From Thalassia testudinum (lineage: Eukaryota > Streptophyta > Magnoliopsida > Alismatales > Hydrocharitaceae): DNA of 64,000 nt. The position numbers were made by a program, and so were the translations under genes. The notes beneath the pieces were generated by a model. It was not told the DNA's origin, made no database searches, and saw only the letters and a program-made list of their open reading frames with translations. This document shows positions 22,708 through 32,183 of the stretch, in pieces (positions within the stretch are counted from its first letter, which is position 1; every line of letters begins with the position of its first letter). The stretch is from contig JAZHRO010000062.1 in assembly GCA_037157565.1 (NCBI GenBank), forward strand, positions 5,580,001-5,644,000, read 5' to 3'.

Positions 22708-25038
22708 TCAGATCTCCTGCTCTACTTCCTCGTCATAATCCACATCCTCATCAGCAGTAGCATCCTGATACTGCTGATACTCAGAAACCAGATCGTTCAT
22801 GTTGCTCTCAGCCTCCGTGAACTCCATCTCATCCATGCCTTCCCCAGTGTACCAATGCAAGAATGCCTTCCTCCTGAACATGGCAGTAAACTGCTCACTC
22901 ACCCTCCGGAACATCTCCTGGATTGACGTAGAATTACCGATGAATGTCGATGCCATGGAGAGCCCATGTGGTGGGATGTCACAAACACTGGATTTAACAT
23001 TGTTGGGGATCCATTCCACAAAGTAGGACGAGTTCTTGTTCTGAACATTGATCATCTGCTCATCAACCTCCTTGGTGCTCATCTTGCCACGGAACATTGC
23101 GGAGGCGGTGAGGTAGCGACCATGGCGGGGGTCAGCAGCGCACATCATGTTCTTGGCATCCCACATTTGCTGGGTGAGCTCGGGGACGGTGAGGGCACGG
23201 TACTGCTGGGAGCCACGGGAGGTGAGCGGAGCAAAGCCAACCATGAAGAAGTGGAGACGTGGGAAGGGGATGAGGTTCACTGCAAGCTTGCGGAGGTCAG
23301 AGTTGAGTTGCCCTGGGAACCTCAGGCAGCAGGTAACACCACTCATGGTTGCAGAGATCAGGTGGTTCAGGTCACCAACTGTCAGTAAAGCAGAAGTCAT
23401 CATCATCTAAGATAAGAAACAATACTCCGATAGACTAGATGAAATCATCACACAAACAATTCACTGGATCCTTCAAATGTTGCCTTCTTCATAGTAAAAA
23501 ATAAGGCATTCCATGGGCAGCACAGGTTGCTAGATTCTTGAAATAAAGTTGGCACAATACACATTGCATAGAATAATAATTCATTTAACGAGAATTAGTC
23601 CTCTATTCTAGAATGAGTGAGATGGCTAAAGCATGTTTTGCCACAAGGGACTTCTTACAAACATTACAAAAGCCAAATGGGAAGTGAAAAAAAACCCAAG
23701 TACAGTACCAGGCTCACATAAAACCTTTTTTTCATCTATGAGCGAAATTTAGATAGATCCGGGTACAACTTAGGCCCCAAGTGGAAACTATGTTGACGAC
23801 AGAGAGCATGTATGCACCTCACTTAAGAAGAGTTCGGTCCACTGTGATGATGAGTAGTTACCGTGCCCACAACATTACAGGGTCGCAAGACAGAGCAACC
23901 TGGGCATTTATTAATAAAATAACACGACCTCCCACCGCTTGGTAACGAATTGAAAGCGTGGGCACAAACCAGGGAAACTGTGGGTGGGTGGCCGGGCATC
24001 GGAAAATTAAATTTGAGACGTTGTTACTACAACGAACATTAGCATAGACAAGTTTGACCCAGTTTATTAATTCACCAATAACCCAAAAAATGTAGTGCAC
24101 ATCTCGTCACGCCACTTGCATCTACAAGTCATCAATTCCAGATATTTTTCCATTTTAATAATAGTTTGGCTAAGCATGCAGCGTTAGATTTTAGCTAAAG
24201 ACTGACACTACAGATTAGATTAGAAGAGCAGAAGCAGAACAGGCTGTTAAAAAGAAAGACAGAAAGAGTGAGAATCTGACAGCTGGGGGTGGTGAGCTTG
24301 AGGGTGCGGAAGCAGATATCATAGAGGGCCTCATTGTCCAAGACCATACACTCGTCCGCATTCTCAACGAGCTGGTGGACGGACAGAGTGGCGTTGTAAG
24401 GCTCAACCACAGTATCGGACACCTTCGGGGACGGGAACACGGAGAACGTGAGCATCATCCTGTCCGGGTACTCCTCCCTGATCTTTGATATCAACAAGGT
24501 CCCCATCCCCGACCCCGTACCGCCACCGAGGGAGTGGCACACCTGGAATCCTGCAAAGCAGCGACATCCATACATAAATGCATGCAGCTTATAATGTAAA
24601 TACAACACTAGGAGGAAGAAGCAGAGACGGTTTAGTTGACTGACCTTGGAGGCAGTCACAGTTCTCGGCCTCCTTCCTAACGACATCGAGGACGGAGTCG
24701 ATGAGCTCGGCGCCCTCGGTGTAGTGGCCCTTGGCCCAGTTGTTGCCGGCGCCCGACTGGCCGAAGACGAAGTTGTCGGGGCGGAAGATCTGGCCGTAGG
24801 GGCCGGTCCTGACGCTGTCCATGGTGCCGGGCTCCAGATCCATCAGCACGGCGCGCGGGACGAACCTCCCGCAGGAGGCCTCGTTGTAGTACACATTCAC
24901 CCTCTCCAGCTGCAGATCGGAGGTCCCTGTGTACCTCCCCGTGGGGTCGATGCCGTGCTCGTCGCACACCACCTCCCAGAACTTCGACCCGATCTGGTTC
25001 CCGCATTGGCCCCCCTGGATGTGAAGGATCTCCCTCAT
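22708..25038 (-). CDS. TUB: Beta-tubulin
   Basis: Encodes beta-tubulin, the GTP-binding subunit that pairs with alpha-tubulin to build microtubules in the cytoplasm. Coding exons on the minus strand: 25038-24645 (394 nt), 24550-24281 (270 nt) and 23378-22708 (671 nt with stop), giving 444 residues; these exon sizes are the usual plant ones. Introns of 94 and 902 bp have GT-AG ends and the frame joins cleanly (Q131-G-F; S-F-G-D). The N-terminus [17 protein letters not shown] carries the MREI autoregulation motif, and [10 protein letters not shown] is the tubulin nucleotide-binding signature. The acidic tail ends VEQEI. An ATG further upstream in frame (25092) is not needed: family length and MREI fix the start at 25038. 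The stretch [13 protein letters not shown] differs from the usual PPTGLKMAST. It looks functional, with no stops or shifts. Confidence 0.97.
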
Positions 25039-25074
25039 CTTCCCCTCCCCACCTCCCGCCTTTCCTCTCCTCTC

Positions 25075-25360
25075 CTGCAACTTCCACAACACACCGTATC
25101 ACACTTAACACCTTTTTAGCACCTTCTTTTAAAAACTCAGTTGCCAGTTTTTTTTCTCTTTTCCCGAAAAACGTGATAATAGCTCAAGAAAAAGACACAT
25201 GATGAAATCGGAAAAGAAGCAGCGAAGAATAGGACAACCAGGCAGAGATCAAGACCGGAAAACTCGACCGATCTGCGCACGGACGCCGGGATCCATCGGA
25301 GAACGGGAGGTTTCCGGAAGGTGAGAAGACTACACGAAGGAGAGAGAAGTGGGAGCTTAC
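25075..25360 (-). other. Putative leader intron in the tubulin 5' UTR
   Basis: On the minus strand CGCCG|GTAAGC (donor at 25360) and GGAAGTTGCAG|GAG (acceptor at 25075) would remove 286 bp of the 5' UTR, ending 36 bp before the ATG. Several plant beta-tubulin genes, notably in rice, have such a leader intron that raises expression. The AT-rich body against GC-rich flanks supports this, but no transcript was available. Confidence 0.6.
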
Positions 25361-25476
25361 CGGCGATGTACGGCGAGATCTGTCCTAGGGGCTTGGTTTA
25401 GATGGGGGAGAGGGGCGCTGTGTGGAGGGCAGCGGCAGTAGAATGAGGGGGAAGGGGGAGCGTTCGGTGGAGGTTA

Positions 25477-25484
25477 CTTATATA
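25477..25484 (-). promoter_or_regulatory. TUB: TATA box of the tubulin gene
   Basis: TATATAAG on the minus strand in CCTATATAAGTAACC, so transcription should start near 25450, giving a first untranslated exon of roughly 90 nt up to the leader-intron donor. The GC-rich sequence to about 25860 is promoter; the open frames read across it are not supported. Confidence 0.7.
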
Positions 25485-25499
25485 GGACGAGGCTGGATA

Positions 25500-27216
25500 T
25501 TGTGAGGGGATGGGGAGGCGCGGTGGCAGGGCGATCCGACGGCAGGAAGCGTTTCCCTCCCTTTTAGAGTGGGAGGCACGATGCCGTCCGATGGCGAGAT
25601 CAAACGGTCGAGGGGTCGGAGATTTCGAGGCGAGGCGAGGTGGTGCGTTTGGTTTTTTGAAAATCCGAGGGAGAAATTGCTGAGGGACGCGTTCGTCCTC
25701 GGTCGGAATGACGGGTTTGCCCTTTGGGGAGATAGCGAGGGGAGTGTCGCCGGGAGTGGGGAGGAAAGGGGAACGTTGTGGAAAGAAAAGGGCGTGAGCT
25801 GGATTGTGTCCGTTTCTTGCGGGGTGGAAATAAATATCTCTGCCTTTTTGAAGGGGATTTGAATTTTCGGAGGTGCATAGGTCTATGACTCCATCCAAGA
25901 AGCTAAAACGGCCTCTTTTCTTTTACCCCCCTTTTTTTTTTTCTTTTAGAATTAAGACACTTCCCTTGTCTTGTGTTGGTGCGAACAGTATCTCAAATAA
26001 AAAAAGCCACCCGGTCAATTAATTCTATAGGTTAAATTAAGAAATAACTCTTTACTAATTGACTCAAATGATTCACCCATTAAGAAAAAATATAAGGCAA
26101 ATAAAATAGAACATCAGTAGTTGAGTTGATTGAGTCAATTTAAATTTATTAAATTAAATCTTTTGATTAAATTATTTTAAAATTCTACTCAAATCCTATC
26201 TATATTGTAAGATAAGAAAATCCCTCACTTCCCTTCTATATCATATTGTCAAATAATTTTCATATGGCACTTAAATTTTAAGTGTAAATACTTTTGTTAT
26301 AAAGTTACTTTGAATGTCTTATATTATTATTTATGCATATATGTTGGTTATACTACTTGTATATTGATTTATTATATTTTAACTTTTAACTAGCACATGA
26401 TTTATAAAGATTATATATGTATTACAAATTATAAGATTCACTTTTATTTGTTTCCAAAAATTGATCTAACTGATCCAATAATTTAAAAATTAACGATCAG
26501 ATTTTTTTCTTGGTATGTATAAATGATAATTTCATGTTGATATCACCATCGGTTCTACCAATTTGAACCATTAATTGAATCACCTTGAACTCGAACCAAA
26601 GTTTTCTGGTCTAGTTTCTCAAACCTAGGCGGTGAATGAAAAATTAATCCATGAAAGGGTTTTGATTGTGTAGCAACTTCCTCTAAAGTAAAATGCTTCA
26701 ATTGCATTTGTAAGATAACCAAGGAGAGAGTTGAGAATGTTGGATTTTGTGTGCTCTGAGTGAGCCATCTGAAAAATGTAATATAATTACATTACATATG
26801 AATAAAAGAATTATATTATTTTACAATACATAAATTAGGTCCCTTAGGACGAATACCGTAACGCTCTTAACCAAATTAAATAAAGTTAATGTGTGTTGAC
26901 CTAGAGATCTAATTAAAAGTTTAGATGATTTGATAGCGCATCAAAAAATCATCCAATTCAATCACATATTCCTAATTTGAGTTGGGATGACAATATTCTC
27001 TAGAGATCGTCACTTGATTAATGTTCTTGAATGTAAATTACGCGTGTTAAGTTAAGGAGTTCACCTAGAGAAATAAGATATAGCCACGTTACTTCTCTAA
27101 TGTTATCATGGAAAAAGTGTATCCTTTAACTTAAGATGGATATTTATCTCTATTCACAAACGCATACATTTAGTTGACTAATAATAGATGCACCCACCTT
27201 AGTGATAATACTGGAA
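25500..27216. other. Tubulin upstream region and AT-rich intergenic DNA
   Basis: 25500-25900 is GC-rich promoter-side DNA. From 25920 to 27216 the sequence is AT-rich with no domain, LTR pair or RNA gene recognised. The copia solo LTR begins just beyond. Confidence 0.5.
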
Positions 27217-27221
27217 AGTGA

Positions 27222-28941
27222 TGTTGGTGCTAGAGCACCACGATCATTTGTTTTGATGATAACAAAACACATGTCATTTAACATTTGCACTTTGAGTCCT
27301 AGATTTCAGGTCAATCGCAAATGGATACGTGATTAGACGGAGTTCGAGCTCGCATCCAGGATGGATTGGAGGAGCTCGATGGAAAACAGAGGAGATTCGC
27401 GAGGAGCGATAGATTGAAGAAGGAAGGAGATGAAGAATAGGATAGATTTCCTTCTCTTGTACTCCTTGTATTTTTCGTTTCTTCTGTTGCTCTTTATTTT
27501 TGTTACTTAGATTCATGTTAAAGAGCCTCAAAGTACCCTAACAGTAGTCCTAGGAACACCTGCACAACCTTAGGATACTTAGGTTTTCGGTAGAATACTT
27601 ATAAAACCAATATAGGGTTCAAACAGAGTTTCCAGACGTCTAATTCCCAAATTAGACGTCTGATAAAGGGTTTTAAGACGTTTGACTGTTGTTTCAGACG
27701 TCTGATAACTATTAGGCTGGACTTAGTGTTCTGTCTGATGAAATCAGACGTCCAGACCTTAGACCAGATGTCTTAGGAGACGTCTGATGACTTTGCCAGA
27801 CGTCCAATTAGTGGACCGTTGCATGGCTTAGAGAACAGTCAAGGATATGACCGTTAGAGCCTTATCAGACGTCCTTGAGCCCTTCCAGACGTCTGATAAT
27901 TGACCGTTTTGCCTCGACTAACCCAAAAATCTCTTCTCAGAGATTTTCTAGCCGTTGCAAATCCATTCCCACGAAAAAGTAGGTTTCCAGACGTCCAGAC
28001 ATAGTGTCAGACGTCCTGTATGTCGTCTGATGGACTTGCACAAGAACCCTGTTTGGATCTGATTCAAGTCAGGAAGGAACCCGCACGAAATCAAACGTCT
28101 GACCTTGAAATCAGACGTCTTAAAGTGGTATTCCAGACGTCTGATGACAGAATTAGACGTCTGATTACCCTGTCAAGTGTAATCATTGTCCTGATTTCGG
28201 CCTGATTCTTTTGGGCTTTGCACCCAACGGCTATGGAAGCTTTTCCAAGCCTTCCAAAGCCTTCCTAAGGCCTCTATAAATAGAGGGGAGCCTTTGCAAC
28301 ACAAAAATACACCTAGAGACACCAAGATACACAAGAAACACTTTGTATTACACTTTCCACTCTCTTGTGTCCTAGCTAGCTCTTGCTCTCCAAGCTCAAG
28401 TTCCATTCTCTTGAGAGCATCAAGCTGTTGCGCACCCGCTCTCCCACCGTAGTTCACAAGAGCAAAGTTGCGCCGTCGCGTGGCTCACGCACCGCGTCAT
28501 CAACTCGACGCACTCCTTGCAAAGGGGAGTTTCTTAAATCCTATAGAAGCTAGGTTTAAAATTACTTTGTTGGCTCTATAGGATTACTTGTTTATTTTAT
28601 CTTTGTTATTTGGTTGGGTATTCGCTTTGCGAATTCCCGTCTCCTTTGCGAGACAAAATCCTTCTCGTGGAGAGAAGGGGTTGAGGTACGCTACCCTCGT
28701 CTAAGTAGCGTGGTTGTAATTGAAGTTGAATCACCCCCGTTTAAAGTGATTCGGTTTAGTGGATTTTGATCAACTTGGTTGATCGGAAAATCCTACCTCG
28801 AGAGGGTTAGGTGGTGGTTTTCACCCGGTTTGGGTTTCCACCTAAAAATCTTTGTGTACCTTGTGTGATTGCTTATTTGTGAGATTATATTTCAATTCCA
28901 CAATTATTACGTCACCCCCTCCTGGTAGGGCCGAACCTTCA
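27222..28941 (+). repeat. SIRE/Maximus-like copia solo LTR with AGTGA duplications
   Basis: Begins TGTTGGTGCTAGAGCACCA with the phrase TTTTGATGATAACAAAACAC common at the start of SIRE-type LTRs, and ends CCGAACCTTCA. AGTGA lies directly outside both ends (27217-27221 and 28942-28946), a perfect 5-bp duplication, so this is a 1720-bp solo LTR. TATA box TATAAATA at 28275-28282 within the near-palindrome CCTCTATAAATAGAGG. The U3 part holds an array of AGACGTCT palindromes (separate entry). Short open frames have no domain. Confidence 0.85.
27631..28166 (+). repeat. Array of CAGACGTCTGA-type palindromes
   Basis: About 16 copies of AGACGTCT or one-base variants in roughly 540 bp, with irregular spacing of about 12-90 bp, all within U3 and ending about 110 bp before TATA. 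Many copies read CAGACGTCTGAT. The core GACGTC is an ACGT-type (C-box) element of the kind bound by plant bZIP factors; binding is inference. The same motif recurs in unrelated LTRs of this window. Confidence 0.85.
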
Positions 28942-28946
28942 AGTGA

Positions 28947-30129
28947 TGTATATAGCAAGAGACAAAAGGTACATGATCTCTTGAAGGGATCCCACAAATA
29001 CATTCCATAAGTGTATGTGACACGTTAGAGGAATGAGCTTACTCCAAGTATATTGGAAAAGAGAACTCTACATGTAATCATGGAGTTCTAACCAAACTCA
29101 AGCAAGATAGAAGAAGACAGCCCTTTGAGAAAGGATCTAGTCTTTGTTTTCATCCTAATGATACAAAGAGATGTCAAAAATAATGTTATCAAGGAGAAAT
29201 GACAACTATCTAATAAGATTAAACCTCAAGGATAATATTATTCATCATATGTGAAGGATTCATGGGAATATTTGGGGAGGCATGGTGCCATAACACCTCA
29301 AGTTCTAAATGCTTTACTATTAGCATAATAAAATCAATAATGATTTTGGTGGATTTTTATTTTAAAAATAAATCAAATATTATTTAAAGAGTTAAATTGC
29401 ATTTGATTGGACATCTAATCAGGCCTAATTTGATTAGGTTTAATCCAAAGAATTCAGATTGCAATTAATTAATATTTGGATATTAAATCCAAATATCCCA
29501 TAAGTTATTATGGGTTTATCCTACAAAATTTAAGTAGGCTTTAATTCCAACCCTTGGATGAAGATTCAAGGGATCCCATTATATTAAGATTAGTTGGGAA
29601 TTCCTATAAATATCTCCCAAGGCAAACCCTAATTCCTAATTCAATCATAACAAATGCCTACTACCAAAAGAGAAAGAAGGGTCATCGCCTACTTCTTCTT
29701 CCCCTTCAATATTGGACATACAAGGCAATCATCAAAAGTTTGATTGGCCCAGTCGATGTCCAATAAGCATCTTAAATGTCTAGATTTGTCTAGATCAAAT
29801 GTTTAGGACTCCCTTTGGACGTCTAATTACTAGGATCTACGTTGGGTTCTTTCTGATTGTTAGAAGGAAAGTTTGCTTTGTGGTGAATGACGAAGGTCGT
29901 CCTCGAATATCATAAAGGAGTTCATGGGTTTCATTGTGGGTGATCGCCCTCAACACAAAAGGCTTCATCCACCCATCGAAGAAGAGGGTACCAAGGCGCA
30001 CCGGGACTTATTGTAGGATTCATTGATCATGAAAACCCTAAGTTGATAAAGCGATTGTTGCAACACAAGGAATCCCAACAATTTTTAATTTATAAAGTTG
30101 AACTCAAGATTTTCAAATGGAAATATGGG
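28947..30129. other. No gene recognised; possible decayed LTR
   Basis: AT-rich. A TATA-like CCTATAAATATCTCC near 29601 followed by a leader-like stretch suggests an old LTR in plus orientation, but no matching second copy, primer site or target duplication was found. The 70-codon frame at 29554 has no recognisable domain. Confidence 0.3.
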
Positions 30130-30930
30130 AGTCTAAGTCATTTGTAGGAAGGAAAAATCAAAGTCACTATCGTAATCAAAACACTGGAGGAGTTTTTTTT
30201 TTGGTATATTTTCTATTTTGCAATTTTTTGGTATTGTTGATATAAGAAAAGCAAGTACAAGATATAATGGCAAACTAAGAAAACCAATGAAATACGAATC
30301 CCTAACTATGAAAGAAAATACTAAAGCAACTAATGCAAATAATATAAAGCAACTAGAAATAAGAGAGAGGCAGAAGACAATGAACTAGAAAGCAAAGGCT
30401 AATCAAAAGTTGATTACAACTAGACAAATGCTTGGAAAATAATTAACTAGAACTAGAACAATAATAACAAAACTAGAAAAATTATTCTAAACTAAAACTA
30501 CAACTATAAAAGCAATTAAAAAGTAGTACAAAGACAGATGAAGAAGCACTGAGAAGGCAGTGGAGAAGCCCTTCTAGTCTTCTTGCCTAAGTAGCAACAA
30601 AGGCAAAATTCAAAAAAATGGCTAGAAGCGGAGATTGCAAAGGAAGAGGAGGAGGGGGCGTCCAACACATGGACTAGGAAGGAGAGCAATGCTCCTTCAT
30701 GTCCGTCCAAGGGATCTATTTATAGATTTCTAGGTTGGCTTAATAAAGGGCTAGGATTAAATCTAAAGAATAGATGGCTAGGATCAAAGATAGGGTTGGT
30801 TGTAGTAGGTTTAGGATTAGGGCCAAGATTCAATCAAGGGAGTGGATGGAGGGCCAAGATTACGGGATAGATGGTCGGCCACTAGGGTGGTTTACTAAGG
30901 TGTGCAGTGATCTAGGTCCCACTGACTGAA
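30130..30930 (-). repeat. E-like LTR, minus orientation (tentative)
   Basis: Carries the order seen in other E-family copies: a TCGTAATC...ACTGGAGGAG phrase near 30170-30195, a purine-rich stretch, then a minus-strand TATA (TATAAATA at 30717-30724). Similarity is weak and ends are not defined. Confidence 0.3.
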
Positions 30931-31779
30931 ATAACCCAATGAGACCCGAGCCATCAAATACGGAATAGCATCCGACATTCAACTGGATCGCAATCACACA
31001 GCACATAATTCTAAAACAACAACAATAGCCAAATAGAAATTCATAGTGCTAACAAATGTAGTAAGAGTTCACCAACCCAAAATAGTAAAGAAAAAGAGTA
31101 CTAGAGTAACAAAGTACAATTACTAGAAAACTAAAAGGAAAACCAATGTAGCTAAAGCTCTTGTTCACATGGACCGTCTCCAAGTACCGTGCTAGGTCTC
31201 ACAACAGAAGGACAAACCCCAACTTCAACCCTTCGCTAGTCAACTACACCTAAGTACGAAACCCAAAGAGTACATCAACAAAAATTGAGTAGAGTAGAAA
31301 CAATAACTGGTACAAAATAGTAACAAAGAGAGAGTAAGAGAAAAGGATATTATCTCATAAATTAATCCTTTTATTAACCTTCACATTATTCTGTCCATTT
31401 TACAAGTTAAGACCAACTTGATATAATCAAAACCTGTTAAGCAACACCTTGAGGCATGAGGCTATTTCGTGTAGCTTCTTGAGATGCAAGACCAGTATAA
31501 AACATCTTCTTGGCCTAGAAGGCAGCTTAATTATACCTATCAAGTCACCTCAATCCATCACCCTGGGGTCATTGTGGAAAGGGGTAGTGGCTACGTTGTA
31601 TGGCGTGAACACGAGCAAGCGTTATGCATGCTGAACCATAAATAGCCAATGACTCACCCACTGGCCGAGAAAAGAACCAACTCCAACTCTTGAGCCCAGC
31701 ACCCCACTTACTGAATTGGCCATTGATTGGCACCCTGGAATACAGAGTATCTAACTCAAGTAGCAATTAGACCTCCTAG
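30931..31779. other. Non-coding, LTR-like remnant related to 14440-14760
   Basis: Shares phrases and order with 14440-14760. No gene or domain recognised; the minus-strand frame at 31569-31766 has no known match to my eye. Confidence 0.3.
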
Positions 31780-32139
31780 AATGGATGATCCTATCAATGG
31801 ATCAGAGCAATCTCACAAATGACACTGGGAGTGGTTACCCAGTTCCACCGCAAGGGGTGTACGTCTGAGGGAGGATGGAACTCCCAACTATACACTAGAA
31901 AGTCGATAAAATTACAAAGTATACAATCGCTCAATTTCTCTCGGATTGCTTGGGGGAGGACTTGAGTGCCTTCCCACCTATTTATAGTGTGGGATCACAC
32001 TCCCGACTAAGTCTTCTATGCGGATCAGGCTCGGGATCCCAGTGGGATTTCCTGAGCAGATCGGGCTCCAAGCCATATCTTCTAAGTAGGTAGGCTGCCA
32101 AGTTCTTAATAGCGGCTGCCATTGTCAGCATTTATTGGG
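31780..32139 (-). repeat. Tat LTR fragment, cut by an Athila-like element
   Basis: Reverse complement of 31830-31890 (CAGACGTACACC...GTGGAACTGGGT) matches the leader of the Tat LTR at 10153-10802. A minus-strand TATA-like CTATAAATAGG lies near 31978-31988. The sequence stops at 32140 where the Athila-like LTR begins with TG. Confidence 0.55.
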
Positions 32140-32183
32140 TGATGGGAACACCATCATGGGCCTAACTAGCCATATTTAGTCAG
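32140..32183 (+). repeat. Athila-like LTR, left 44 bp
   Basis: TGATGGGAACACCATCATGG and the following TAACTAGC match the start of the solo LTR at 14180 (minus) and of the fragment at 63121. The LTR is broken after 44 bp by element A and resumes at 49781. Its last five bases, GTCAG (32179-32183), are repeated at 49776-49780. Confidence 0.85.

Noticed and set aside
22966..23410. Plus-strand open frames across tubulin exon 3
   Set aside because: Antisense shadows of the tubulin coding sequence; no domain of their own.
24646..25119. 157-codon plus-strand frame over tubulin exon 1
   Set aside because: Antisense of GC-rich coding sequence, where stops are rare by composition.
25398..25898. 166-codon minus-strand frame upstream of tubulin
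   Set aside because: Lies across the TATA box and promoter, Pro/Ser/Arg-rich, no domain.
27631..28166. CRISPR-like array
   Set aside because: Repeats are 8-12 bp palindromes with irregular spacing in a plant LTR; no regular repeat-spacer pattern and no cas genes.
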